From Zoogloeaceae bacterium (GTDB lineage Bacteria; Pseudomonadota; Gammaproteobacteria; Burkholderiales; Rhodocyclaceae), in NCBI GenBank assembly GCA_024235595.1, contig JACKMC010000001.1:186001-250000 (forward strand): a stretch of DNA of 64,000 nt. The letters are read 5' to 3'. Numbering within the stretch: position 1 is the first letter of the stretch; every line of letters begins with the position of its first letter. Of the stretch, positions 34,777 to 43,859 are shown one piece after another. Position numbers and translations under genes: made by a program. The notes under the pieces are model-generated. The model saw nothing but the letters and a program-made list of their open reading frames with translations. It was not told where the DNA came from and ran no database searches.

Positions 34777-36119
34777 GCCCGCCTCGCGAGCGCGGCGTCG
34801 ATCGCCTCGCCCAGCACCGTCATGCCTTCGTCGATCTGCTCGTCACTGATGTTGAGCGGCGGAAGGAAGCGCAGGCAGTTGCCGTACAGCCCGGCGCGGA
34901 TGGTGATCAGGCCGCGCTTGAGCGTTTCGGCGTTGATCGCGTTGGTGAGCTCGGGCACAGGCTCGCGGCCTTTCGCATCCTTCACCAGTTCGATGGCCAA
35001 CATCGGGCCGAGGCCGCGCAGATCGCCGATGGTTTCGGGAAAGCGCGCCTGCAGGCGGGCGAGATGGCCGCGCATGCGCTCGCCGACCACCTGCGCGCGG
35101 GCGAGGAATGCGGGTGAGGCGAGGGTTTCGAGCGCCACCATCGCCGCAGCGCAGGCAACCGGGTTGCCGCTGTAGGTGCCGCCCAGGCCGCCAGGATGGG
35201 GCGCGTCCATGATCTCGGCGCTGCCGGTCACCGCGGCCAGCGGCATGCCGCCAGCGATCGATTTTCCGCTGACCGTCAGGTCCGGCACCAGGCCGTAGTG
35301 TTCGATCGCGAACAGCCGTCCGGTGCGGCCCATGCCGGCCTGCACCTCGTCGGCCAAGAAGAGCATGCCGTGCTCGCTGCAGCGCGCCCGCAGGTGTGCG
35401 GCAAAGCGCGGCGGCAGGGGCAGGAAGCCGCTCTCGCCCTGCACTGTCTCGACCACCACGGCCGCCACCGCCTCGGGCGCCACCTGGGCAACCAGCGCAT
35501 GGTCGAACTGCGCGATGCAGTAATCCACGTACTCGTGCTCGCTCATCTGCGACGGCCGGCGATAGGGATTGGGGAAGGGCAGGCGGTAGATCTCGGCCGG
35601 ATAAGGGCCGAAACCCTTCTTGAACAGCGCGTACTTGCTGGTCATGCCCAGGGTCATGTTGGTACGCCCGTGATACGCACCCTCGAAAACGATCAGCGCC
35701 TGCCGGCCGGTGTGGGCCCGGGCGATCTTGACCGCGGCCTCGACCGCTTCGGCGCCGCTGTTGAGCAAGGTGCTCTTCTTGGCGAAGTCGCCCGGCACGA
35801 GCTGGTTGAGGCGTTCGCATACCGCCACATAGGGCTCGTAGGTGGCCACGATGGAGCACATGTGAAGCAGGCGCTCGCTCTGCTGCCGGATCGCCGCGAG
35901 CACCTCGGGCGGGGTGTGGCCGACCGCCAGGGTGCCGATGCCGCCGGCAAAATCGATGTAGGTATTGCCATCGACATCGGTGACGGTGGCGCCGCGGCCG
36001 CTGGCAATGGCGATCGGGGTCAGGCGCGCCGCGCCGCGGGAGACGGCGGCGTCGCGCCGCGCAACCGTGTCAAGGCTTTTGGGGCCGGGGATCGGGGTCA
36101 CAAGCTTGATCGAGGACAT
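34773..36119 (-). CDS. Class III aminotransferase, 4-aminobutyrate transaminase-like
   Basis: 448 residues from the ATG at 36119 (in-frame upstream ATG at 36170 less likely). PLP-fold motifs: LNSGAEAVEAAVKIAR, FEGAYHGRTNMTLGMTSK, LADEVQAGMGRTG (cofactor Asp) and the PLP Lys in LTVSGKSIAGGMPLAAV. GGLGGTYSGNPVACAAA and the Arg-containing end LRFLPPLNIS fit GABA/omega-amino acid transaminases (GabT/GoaG). It is translationally coupled to the C45 acyltransferase. No gabD succeeds it, so the substrate may be another omega-amine. Confidence 0.9.
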   Translation of the reverse strand: MSSIKLVTPIPGPKSLDTVARRDAAVSRGAARLTPIAIASGRGATVTDVDGNTYIDFAGGIGTLAVGHTPPEVLAAIRQQSERLLHMCSIVATYEPYVAVCERLNQLVPGDFAKKSTLLNSGAEAVEAAVKIARAHTGRQALIVFEGAYHGRTNMTLGMTSKYALFKKGFGPYPAEIYRLPFPNPYRRPSQMSEHEYVDYCIAQFDHALVAQVAPEAVAAVVVETVQGESGFLPLPPRFAAHLRARCSEHGMLFLADEVQAGMGRTGRLFAIEHYGLVPDLTVSGKSIAGGMPLAAVTGSAEIMDAPHPGGLGGTYSGNPVACAAAMVALETLASPAFLARAQVVGERMRGHLARLQARFPETIGDLRGLGPMLAIELVKDAKGREPVPELTNAINAETLKRGLITIRAGLYGNCLRFLPPLNISDEQIDEGMTVLGEAIDAALARRA

Positions 36120-36404
36120 GATTTCACCGCACGAAGAACAGGGCTGGCTGCCGGACAGCGCCCGGCGCAATGTCTCCAGTAAGCCGTGTCGACCGGGCCT
36201 GCGTCAAGTGCATTTCCGTGCCTTGCGGTGAAGCGCTGCGAGCGTGCCCGGCGGGCCGGCCGTTCGCAGTGCCCAGGCGCGCAGTGACTGCCAGACCCTT
36301 GCGCGGGAAGAAACGCGGATCTCGCCGCCATGCACCGATCCCGGAACCACCGACGATCGGCTTCGCGCGCCCGCCTTCCGCTCCCGAAGGCTTGCGCCGA
36401 TCGC

Positions 36405-36725
36405 CTAAGGCAAGGTGAAGTACAGCGCCGTCACCAACACCAGCTGCGAGCCCACCCACACCGTGCCGCTCATGAGCGGGCGCGCGCGGGTATAGGGCTG
36501 GGCCAGCCAGCGGCTGGCCACGAAGACGCCGAGCAGCACGCTGATCACCAGACGCGCCTCGCCCATGTTGAATACGCGGGTCACCACGATGAAGGCGGCG
36601 AAGCTGGCGAGTGCCGCGATGAGCAGGAAGAACGGCGCCACTTCGAGCCAGGGCGGCGCTCCGGTCTCCTCGATGGCCGGCTTGGTGGCGCGTTTCTGTT
36701 CGGCAGGCGAGCGGCTTTTTTTCAT
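36405..36725 (-). CDS. Small three-helix membrane protein
   Basis: 106 residues. Lys/Arg/Pro-rich cytoplasmic head of about 25 residues, then three hydrophobic segments (PFFLLIAALASFAAFIVVT, LVISVLLGVFVASRWL, VGSQLVLVTALYF). No family recognised. The 36120-36404 interval upstream of the aminotransferase shows no gene. Confidence 0.65.
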   Translation of the reverse strand: MKKSRSPAEQKRATKPAIEETGAPPWLEVAPFFLLIAALASFAAFIVVTRVFNMGEARLVISVLLGVFVASRWLAQPYTRARPLMSGTVWVGSQLVLVTALYFTLP

Positions 36726-36941
36726 GGTTGCGGGCTGAATGTCATTTTCGACATTCTAGCCCGCATCTTCCACGCCTCCACCCTTGCGGCCACCGCGACG
36801 ATTACTGTTTCGCGACGCAATCCCGCGGCACCGCACGACTCGGTGCTGGCCAGGCATCCGCCGCGGCATCGCGTCCCCGCCTTGCACGGGTCTGAGCACT
36901 GCAGGCTCGCGCCGCGAAGCCATCCCTGCGAACCGGCACGT

Positions 36942-37139
36942 TCAGGCCGGGCAGCCCTTGCGTACCGACTCCAGATGTTCGTCGGCAAGCCCGCTGACCT
37001 CGACGAAGCAACCGCACAGCGGGCACACGGTGCCGGCCGGGCAGCCGTGTTCGGCAGCGCATTGCGCCTGAGTCTCGTCGAGCAGGACCATTTCTCTCAC
37101 TTCCTCACAGCGGCCGATTGGCGAGTCAAAGGTGCTCAT
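36942..37139 (-). CDS. Small Cys-rich protein, possibly metal-binding
   Basis: 65 residues from an ATG with a GAGGAGA ribosome site. Six Cys; the central HGCPAGTVCPLCGCF contains a CxxCxC group that could hold zinc or another metal. No signal peptide. No family recognised. It is transcribed alone; the 474-base interval 37140-37613 upstream shows no other gene, only the promoters of the two divergent genes. Confidence 0.6.
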   Translation of the reverse strand: MSTFDSPIGRCEEVREMVLLDETQAQCAAEHGCPAGTVCPLCGCFVEVSGLADEHLESVRKGCPA

Positions 37140-37613
37140 GATGATCTCCTCGATGAATATCGATCCAGCTTGCGGCGAGCCGGCATAGAGTTTCATGCAC
37201 AGCTCTTGTCAACCAAAGTCTAGGCATCGCGGTGTACATTGCCGGACAAAGTGCAGTTTGGCTGATCCAGGTCAACGGAATCGATTCGGGTCGCGCTGCG
37301 CGGGTGGCGCATGCCCGAACGAGCGCATCGGCGGGTGCTCCGGCGCGAAGGCCCCGCCACGGCGAAGAGGTTTGCAGGCCCGGCGAGGAGCGGCACGGTG
37401 CGTCCGCCCGCAGGCCGCGTCGTCGAGCGGCCGGGGTCCGGTCGAGTGCTCGCGCGGCCCCATCTTCAGCTCGCTGTTCCGTATCGGCGCGTGAATTCTC
37501 CCACTACTCTCCGATTATGGCCGGATTCGTCCGCATCCTGTCCGGATCCGGTGCTGAAACCCACCCGCACAACGCTTAGCATTGAGCCATCATTTGCATG
37601 GGGAGGAGCCGAA

Positions 37614-38246
37614 ATGTCCCGATCCGCAACTCGAACGGTAGGCATCTACCTCTACGACGGTGTCGAGGTGCTGGACTTCGCCGGGCCTTTCGAAGTCTTT
37701 TCGACCGCATCCAGGCTGGCGCAGCGAGAGGCGCCCGAGGCGCCTGTGCCTTTCCGGGTCGCGACCATCGCGCGTTCGAAGGCGCCGGTGAGCGCACGCG
37801 CTGGCCTTCAGGTGCTGCCGATGCATACGCTCGTGGATCATCCGCCGCTGGCGCTGCTGATCGTGCCCGGCGGGGTCGATGCGCCGGAGCGCGGGCGGGA
37901 CGACCTGCGCGACTGGATCGCACGGCAGGCCTCGCGGGTCGAGATTCTCGCCTCGGTGTGCACCGGCGCCTTCCTGCTCGCCGGCGCGGGCGTGCTCGAC
38001 GGGCGCGAGGTGACCACCCACTGGGAGGACGTGGCCGAGTTGGCGGCACTGTTTCCGGCGCTGGCGGTGAGGGACACCGGGCGCTGGATCGACGACGGCG
38101 AAGTGATCACCTCGGCGGGTATTTCCGCGGGCATCGAGATGAGCCTGCATCTGGTGTCACGGCTTGCCGGGCGCGAACTGTCCATTGCCACGGCCCGGCA
38201 GATGGATTTTCAATGGCGGGATGCGAATGACGGAGCGCCACGATGA
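37614..38246 (+). CDS. DJ-1/PfpI-family protein, isonitrile hydratase-like
   Basis: 210 residues with a GGGAGGAG site. The Rossmann-like DJ-1 fold starts TVGIYLYDGVEVLDFAGPFEVF. The nucleophile elbow is ASVCTGAFLLA, with Cys near residue 126. SAGISAGIEMSLHLV follows, as in InhA/GATase1-like proteins and the N-terminal domain of GlxA regulators. There is no HTH. Characterised relatives hydrate isonitriles, but others have unknown activity. It is followed by an EamA exporter and a GlxA-type regulator on the same strand. Confidence 0.85.
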   Translation: MSRSATRTVGIYLYDGVEVLDFAGPFEVFSTASRLAQREAPEAPVPFRVATIARSKAPVSARAGLQVLPMHTLVDHPPLALLIVPGGVDAPERGRDDLRDWIARQASRVEILASVCTGAFLLAGAGVLDGREVTTHWEDVAELAALFPALAVRDTGRWIDDGEVITSAGISAGIEMSLHLVSRLAGRELSIATARQMDFQWRDANDGAPR

Positions 38247-38358
38247 AAGCGGCGGGCGGCAGCGAGACGATGGTTGGTACCGGTGATCCGCGGAGCGCGC
38301 CTGCGCCCCGCGCCCCGCTGCTCGCCGAGTGCGGCCGTCAGGCGCGCGGGGTGCCGGC

Positions 38359-39249
38359 ATGAAGCCTGCCGATCTGCTGTTGGCCCTGCTGGTGGTGGTG
38401 GTGTGGGGCGTGAACTTCGTTGTCATCAAGGCCGGGGTCACCGAAGTGCCGCCGCTGCTGCTGGGCGCGCTTCGCTTTGCCGCGGCGGCCTTTCCCGCGA
38501 CCCTGCTGTTCAGGCGCCCGGCCTTGCCGCTGCGCCTCTACCTCGCTTACGGCATGACCATATCGGTCGGCCAGTTCGCCTTCCTGTTCACCGCGATCCA
38601 TGTCGGCATGCCCTCGGGCCTGGCCTCGCTGGTGCTGCAGTCGCAGGCCTTCTTCACCATGATCTTCGCCGCACTGTGGCTCAAGGAAACGTGGCGGCCG
38701 AGCCAGTTGTTTGGACTGGTGCTGGCCGGCGGCGGGCTGGCGCTGATCGGCTCGGCGCACGGCCTGACCATGCCGCTGGCCGGCTTCCTGCTCACCCTGG
38801 CCGGGGCCTCGCTGTGGGCGGCCGGCAACATCGTCACCCGCGAGGTGAGCCGCCACGGGCCGGTGGACATGCAGGCCTTCGTGGTGTGGGCCAGCCTCGT
38901 GCCGCCGATCCCGTTCCTGCTGCTCTCCTGGCTGATCGAAGGGCCGCAGGCGATCGTTGCGGCGATGGCCGGTTTCAGCTGGCGATCGGCGGGCGCCGTG
39001 CTCTACCTGGCCTGGATCGCGACGCTGCTCGGCTACGGCCTGTGGAGCCGCCTGCTGTCGCGCTATCCGGCCAACCAGGTGGCGCCCTTCGCGTTGCTGG
39101 TGCCCCTGGTGGGGCTCACCAGCGGTTGGCTGGTCTATGGCGAGCGCTTGCAGGCGGTGCACTTTGCGGGCGGCGCCCTGCTCATGGCGGGGCTCGCGGT
39201 CAACCTCTTCGGCAGCCGCCTGATGGCGCGGCTGCGGGGCGCGACGTGA
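38359..39249 (+). CDS. EamA/DMT-family exporter
   Basis: 296 residues with ten membrane helices arranged as two EamA repeats. The start LLLALLVVVVWGVNFVVIKAG and the second-half YLAWIATLLGYGLWSRLLSRYPA are typical of RhaT/YdcZ-like drug/metabolite transporters, often amino-acid exporters (O-acetylserine/cysteine type). Its stop overlaps the GTG of the following regulator, which probably controls it. Confidence 0.88.
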   Translation: MKPADLLLALLVVVVWGVNFVVIKAGVTEVPPLLLGALRFAAAAFPATLLFRRPALPLRLYLAYGMTISVGQFAFLFTAIHVGMPSGLASLVLQSQAFFTMIFAALWLKETWRPSQLFGLVLAGGGLALIGSAHGLTMPLAGFLLTLAGASLWAAGNIVTREVSRHGPVDMQAFVVWASLVPPIPFLLLSWLIEGPQAIVAAMAGFSWRSAGAVLYLAWIATLLGYGLWSRLLSRYPANQVAPFALLVPLVGLTSGWLVYGERLQAVHFAGGALLMAGLAVNLFGSRLMARLRGAT

Positions 39250-40196
39250 GCCTGTCGGTGTTCTTCGTGCTCACCCCCGGGGTGCTGCTGCTCGACTATG
39301 CAGGACCTGCCGAAGCGCTGCGCATGGCCGCCGAGATGGGGGCCGACATGCGACTCGTCACCTGCGCGCCGGTGTCGCCGCTGCCGACCTCGATGGGGGT
39401 GAGCCTCGACGGGCTCTCGCCGCTGCCCGAGGCGCTGCCGCGCGAGAGCCTGGTGATCGTCGCCGGCAACGCCCGCGAGAGCGAGGACTACGCACGACCC
39501 GAGGCGCAGGCGGTGATCGACTGGCTGGCCCGTGTGGCGAGGCCCGATACCCGTTTTGCGAGCGTCTGCTCGGCGGCCCTGCTGTTGGCGCGCGCGGGGC
39601 TGCTGTCGGGCCGCCAATGCACCACCCATCACAATCTCATCGAAACGCTCAAGGCGCTGGCACCCGATGCCACGGTCCTCGATGACCGGATCTTCGTCGA
39701 GGACGGGCCCTTGCTCACGAGTGCCGGAATCACCACCGGCATCGACCTTGCGCTCTATCTCATCGAAGGCCACTTCGGACCCGAACTGGCGGCGATGGTG
39801 GCGCGACGCCAGGTGGTGTTCATGCGCCGCAGCGGCCGCGACCCGCAGCTCTCGCCGTGGCTTGCCTATCGCAACCATCTCCATCCCGCGGTGCACCGCG
39901 CGCAGGATGCGATCGCGCGCGAACCCGCGCGGCGCTGGACGCTTGCGGCGCTGGCAGCGCAGGCATACGTCAGCGCCCGGCACCTGAGGCGGCTGTTCGC
40001 CGACCATGCCGGCGTCGGGGTGCTCGAATACCAGCAGCGGCTGCGTCTTTCGTACGCCCGGCACCTGCTCAGCGATTCGGAGATGCCGCTGGAGCGGGTG
40101 GCGGAGCTCAGCGGCTTCGGCTCGGCGCGCGACCTGCGCCGGGTGTGGTCACGCTTCGAGGACGGTTCGCCCGGCGACCTGCGCCGCCATCACTGA
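39246..40196 (+). CDS. GlxA-type AraC regulator (DJ-1/PfpI domain plus AraC HTH)
   Basis: 316 residues from a GTG start that overlaps the EamA stop (GTGA). The N-terminal DJ-1/PfpI-like domain (SVFFVLTPGVLLLDYAGPAEAL, with FASVCSAALLLA and Cys at the elbow) is at about residues 1-190. The C-terminal AraC double HTH is at about residues 220-315 (WTLAALAAQAYVSARHLRRLF, then PLERVAELSGFGSARDLRRVW). It is coupled to the exporter, so it is probably its ligand-responsive activator. Confidence 0.9.
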   Translation: MSLSVFFVLTPGVLLLDYAGPAEALRMAAEMGADMRLVTCAPVSPLPTSMGVSLDGLSPLPEALPRESLVIVAGNARESEDYARPEAQAVIDWLARVARPDTRFASVCSAALLLARAGLLSGRQCTTHHNLIETLKALAPDATVLDDRIFVEDGPLLTSAGITTGIDLALYLIEGHFGPELAAMVARRQVVFMRRSGRDPQLSPWLAYRNHLHPAVHRAQDAIAREPARRWTLAALAAQAYVSARHLRRLFADHAGVGVLEYQQRLRLSYARHLLSDSEMPLERVAELSGFGSARDLRRVWSRFEDGSPGDLRRHH

Positions 40197-40323
40197 GCCC
40201 GGAAATCGCGGCTGACCGCTTGTGCATCCGGGTATCCACCTGAAACCCTGGAGTTTCCTGGCTTCGACGACGATCAGCCATGGGTGAATGCGCTACACGC
40301 CCGTGCACGTCCAAACGAGGTTT

Positions 40324-41190
40324 CTAGGCTGAGTCGTCCGTCCTGGGGGGCGTGCGGTCGAGGCGCCCGGCGCCGATCTCGGCCAACAGGCCGCCGGTGA
40401 GCTCGGTCTCGAGTTCATCGGCGCGGCTGGCCGGGCAGAACAGCGTGATCTCGAAGGCGATACGCGCCTGGTCGGTGGTGCGGATGCGAACCGAAGCGTC
40501 CGGGCCGGGCACGTCGACACCCAGCTTCTGGTCGATCACCCGGCTGAAGCGCAAGGCCTCCTCGCCAAAGTCGCCACACAGGCGGGCGCTCTGCGCTTCG
40601 AGCCAGTGCCTTGCCGCGCGGGCGTCGATATTCGCCTCGACGACGACTTCGAAGGGATGGAACACATAGCTCCCCGGCAACTTCTCGTTGCGTACCGGGT
40701 GGATCAGGAACAGGCTGTTCGGCAACACCAGCTTGTTGCCGGTGTAGCTATGGCCAAGGCGTGGCGGATTGAGTTCGAGCACGGTGGTCGACAGCAGGTT
40801 GTACTCGACCACCTCGCCGCGCATGCCGTCCACCTCGATCCAGTCGCCCACCGAGAAACTGCTGGCACCGGTACGCAAGGCGAAGCCGCTCACGCACATG
40901 ATGAGCTCCTTGGTGGCGAGCACCACCGCGACAATGACCGCAGTCAGAGACAGCAGCAGGTCCTGCACCTGGCCGAGCCACAGCATTAGCAGCGAGAAGA
41001 ACAGCAGCAGGTTGAAGGCGCTGCGGGTGTAGAAGAGCTGGCGACGCTGGGCGCCATCGAGGACTTCGGCACGGCGGCGAATCATGCGGCTGGCCGCCTG
41101 GCGCGCCGCCAGCACCAGCACCGCCAGCAGGATGGATACGCCGATGCGCAGCAAGGTCTGGTTGTGGGTAAGGAGTGTATCGAAGGTCAT
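40324..41190 (-). CDS. MscS-family mechanosensitive channel
   Basis: 288 residues. Two to three N-terminal membrane helices are followed by the MscS beta-domain, SSFSVGDWIEVDGMRGEVVEYNLLSTTV, and a mixed alpha/beta cytoplasmic vestibule. The family releases solutes on hypo-osmotic shock. The pore-helix Ala/Gly pattern is less regular than in E. coli MscS, as in other short MscS homologues. It converges with the GlxA-type regulator; the 127 bases between show no strong terminator. Confidence 0.87.
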   Translation of the reverse strand: MTFDTLLTHNQTLLRIGVSILLAVLVLAARQAASRMIRRRAEVLDGAQRRQLFYTRSAFNLLLFFSLLMLWLGQVQDLLLSLTAVIVAVVLATKELIMCVSGFALRTGASSFSVGDWIEVDGMRGEVVEYNLLSTTVLELNPPRLGHSYTGNKLVLPNSLFLIHPVRNEKLPGSYVFHPFEVVVEANIDARAARHWLEAQSARLCGDFGEEALRFSRVIDQKLGVDVPGPDASVRIRTTDQARIAFEITLFCPASRADELETELTGGLLAEIGAGRLDRTPPRTDDSA

Positions 41191-41456
41191 GGGGCGGGGT
41201 GTCGCGAAGAGCGGGGCGGCCAGGGATGGGGGTGGGCGCACCTTACCGCGCCCGGGCCGGTAAATGCAATGTTCATGCCAACGTAATGAACCCGCCCGCG
41301 GGAAAGGCTCCCGGGCGCTTCCGCGGGGGGCGAGGTGAGCGCTGAGCGGCTCCACGACGGAGCCTTGCAGGGCCCGGGCTGTGGCAAACTATGATGTAGT
41401 GTGCGATTTTTCCTCGCTTGTCGACGTTTTTCCCGGCCTTCGAACAATCAGCTCCG

Positions 41457-42383
41457 ATGAACTCAGTCCCGTCATCCCGCACCGCCGAATGTGTTGTGCT
41501 GTTTGCCGACCTGGCAGGCAGCACGCAGCTCTACGAACGCCTCGGCAATCGTGAGGCGTTCGCGCGGGTCGATCGCTGCCTCAAGGCGATGCAGGCGGTG
41601 GTGGTCGGCAATGGTGGCCGGGTGGTCAAGCTCACTGGAGACGGCCTCATGGCGGTTTTCGCGGAGCCCGGCCCGGTGGTCGATGCAACCATCGGCATCA
41701 CCTTCGAGATCGGCGAGCTGCGCTCGGGCAGCGATGCGCCAATGGATATCCGGGTCGGCTTTCATTACGGTCCGGTGCTGGAGAACGAGGACGACGTCTT
41801 CGGCGAAACCGTCAACATCGCCGCCCGTCTGTGCGAGCTCGCCTCTCCGGGGCGCGCACTCACCACCAGCGAGACGGCCGCGCGCTTGTCTCGCGGCAAG
41901 CAGCGTGTGTTGCGCCAGTTGCCGTCGCGACCCCTCAAGGGCATCAATCGGCCGATCGAACTGTGGGAGCTGGTCTGCGACGACGTCGGCAAGGTGACCG
42001 CCGTCTTCGAGGGTTTCGACCTCGGCCAGGCGAGTCACGAACTGCACCTGGGCTTTGGCGACCGCCAGTGGACCCTGTGCGAGTCCTCGCCGAGCCTCAG
42101 CATCGGCCGCGAGCGCACCTGCGACGTGCCGCTTCGCGATGAGCTGTCGTCGCGTCGCCATTGCTACATCGAGGAGCGCAACGGCAAGTTCGCGCTGGTC
42201 GATTGCAGCAGCAATGGCACCTTCGTCACCAGCAGCGACGGGCGCACCGTGATTCTCCATCGCGAAGAGCTGGTCCTCGTCGACAGCGGCTGGATCACTT
42301 TCGGCCAGCCGCGCGGCCCGGGTGTGGCCGAACTGAGCTATCGCTGCAGCGTCGAGCTGGCACCACAGGCGCTATACCGATAG
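41457..42383 (+). CDS. Class III nucleotide cyclase fused to an FHA domain
   Basis: 308 residues; start chosen at the ATG at 41457 (an in-frame ATG lies at 41418). The cyclase catalytic domain is at about residues 8-165: VVLFADLAGST (first metal Asp), KLTGDGLMAVF (second metal Asp), and DVFGETVNIAARL with the transition-state Asn and Arg. The FHA domain is at about residues 195-300 (SIGRERTCDVPLRDELSSRRH and DCSSNGTFV), which binds phosphothreonine. This predicts a cAMP- or cGMP-making enzyme controlled by, or recruited to, phosphorylated partners. No kinase or phosphatase neighbour is present. The 41191-41456 interval upstream shows no gene. Confidence 0.9.
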   Translation: MNSVPSSRTAECVVLFADLAGSTQLYERLGNREAFARVDRCLKAMQAVVVGNGGRVVKLTGDGLMAVFAEPGPVVDATIGITFEIGELRSGSDAPMDIRVGFHYGPVLENEDDVFGETVNIAARLCELASPGRALTTSETAARLSRGKQRVLRQLPSRPLKGINRPIELWELVCDDVGKVTAVFEGFDLGQASHELHLGFGDRQWTLCESSPSLSIGRERTCDVPLRDELSSRRHCYIEERNGKFALVDCSSNGTFVTSSDGRTVILHREELVLVDSGWITFGQPRGPGVAELSYRCSVELAPQALYR

Positions 42384-42564
42384 TCGACGGCTGCGGGGCC
42401 GAACTACCCCGAACGGCGAGCTCCGTCTCGATGAGGCGGGGCGAGTGGGTCGCCACGTTCCGCGCTCCTCGATGTGAATCCTTTTGGCGCCTCGTTCGTC
42501 TTCCCTGCCGACAGTTCAGTGCGGGCCATCCGCCATCGCTGGACAGCAGCATTGGAGACAAGAC

Positions 42565-43602
42565 ATGACTACCCTCGCCATGCGTTGGTCGCAACGCAGC
42601 CCCCGGGCGTTTCTGGTCCTGGCCGTCCTGCTTTGGTGGGGCTTGTACCAAACCCTGATCCCGCTCTCGGAAGGATTGGTTGCCGCCCTGCCGGTAACAC
42701 GCGAGAGCCATCTTGGCGGCGCACTGCAGTTCTTCTTCTATGACACGCCCAAGGTCCTGCTCCTTCTGACGGGCATCGTGTTCGTCATGGGCATGATCAA
42801 CAGCTATTTCACGCCTGAGCGCACCCGTGCATTGCTGGCCGGCCGCAGCGAGGGGCTCGCCAACGTGATGGCTGCTTCGCTGGGCATCGTCACGCCGTTC
42901 TGCTCGTGTTCGGCGGTGCCGCTGTTCATTGGCTTTGTGCAGGCAGGTGTTCCTCTGGGGGTGACCTTCTCTTTCCTGATCGCTGCTCCGATGGTCAATG
43001 AGGTGGCGCTGACGCTGCTGTTCGGCATGTTTGGTTGGAAAGTGGCGATGCTGTACCTGGGGCTCGGCCTGTCGGTGGCCATTGTGGCGGGCTGGATCAT
43101 CGGACGATTGAAGATGGAAGCACACCTGGAAGACTGGGTGCGCGATATGCCCAGAACCAATGCGCGCTTCACGGCAACTGCAATGAGCCTGAGTGAGCGT
43201 ATCGATGCCGGTTTCCACAGCGTGCGCGAGATCGTCGGCAAGGTCTGGCCCTACATTCTGGCGGGCATCGCCATCGGGGCCGGCATTCACGGCTATGTAC
43301 CGGAGGACTTCATGGCCAGCTTCATGGGCAAGGAAGCGTGGTGGTCGGTGCCGCTGGCCGTGGTGATCGGCGTACCGATGTACACCAACGCCGCCGGGGT
43401 GATTCCCATCGTTCAGGCCTTGCTGGCCAAGGGTGCGGCACTGGGCACGGTGCTGGCCTTCATGATGAGTGTAATCGCCCTGTCGCTGCCGGAGATGGTG
43501 ATTCTGCGCAAGGTTCTGAAAATCAGGCTGATAGCGACGTTCATCGGTGTCGTGGCCAGCGGCATTCTGATCGTGGGTTATTTGTTCAACTGGGTCTTAT
43601 GA
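42565..43602 (+). CDS. SO_0444/DUF318-type permease
   Basis: 345 residues with a GGAGACA ribosome site. Eight or more helices; the PFCSCSAVPLFIGFVQAGVP motif and the second-half GVPMYTNAAGVIPIVQALL are typical of the DUF318/ArsP-like permease family, of which some export organoarsenicals or other soft metal compounds. It is first in a same-strand run of six genes with metal- and sulfur-related partners. Local GC is visibly lower than in neighbouring genes. Confidence 0.88.
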   Translation: MTTLAMRWSQRSPRAFLVLAVLLWWGLYQTLIPLSEGLVAALPVTRESHLGGALQFFFYDTPKVLLLLTGIVFVMGMINSYFTPERTRALLAGRSEGLANVMAASLGIVTPFCSCSAVPLFIGFVQAGVPLGVTFSFLIAAPMVNEVALTLLFGMFGWKVAMLYLGLGLSVAIVAGWIIGRLKMEAHLEDWVRDMPRTNARFTATAMSLSERIDAGFHSVREIVGKVWPYILAGIAIGAGIHGYVPEDFMASFMGKEAWWSVPLAVVIGVPMYTNAAGVIPIVQALLAKGAALGTVLAFMMSVIALSLPEMVILRKVLKIRLIATFIGVVASGILIVGYLFNWVL

Positions 43603-43612
43603 GGAGATTGAG

Positions 43613-43849
43613 ATGAAAGACATCAAGGTTCTGGGTACGGGATGTGCCAACTGCAAGACCACCATCGCGCTGATCGAACAGGTCGCCAAGGCGAAAGACA
43701 TCTCGGTGTCTGTGCAGAAGGTCGAAGAACTCAAGGACATCATGAGCTACGGCGTGATGAGCACGCCGGGCGTCGTGATCGATGGGCAAGTCGTCCACGC
43801 GGGAGGCATTCCGTCCCGCGACAGGATCGAGCAATGGTTGAGCGCATGA
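43613..43849 (+). CDS. Small CxxC thioredoxin-fold protein (redox-active disulfide protein 2 type)
   Basis: 78 residues. The motif GTGCANCKTT at about residues 9-18 gives the CxxC pair. The cis-Pro region VMSTPGVVIDGQVVHAG matches the small thioredoxin-like family found beside DUF318 permeases. A GAGGAGATTGAG ribosome site lies within the 10-base gap after the permease. Probably a thiol donor or metal/thiol chaperone for the permease. Confidence 0.9.
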   Translation: MKDIKVLGTGCANCKTTIALIEQVAKAKDISVSVQKVEELKDIMSYGVMSTPGVVIDGQVVHAGGIPSRDRIEQWLSA

Positions 43850-43859
43850 GGTGCCCACG

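Noticed and set aside
42384..42564. Integrase or transposase remnant at the left edge of the metal/thiol operon
   Set aside because: No recombinase-like frame or inverted repeat could be seen in this short interval.
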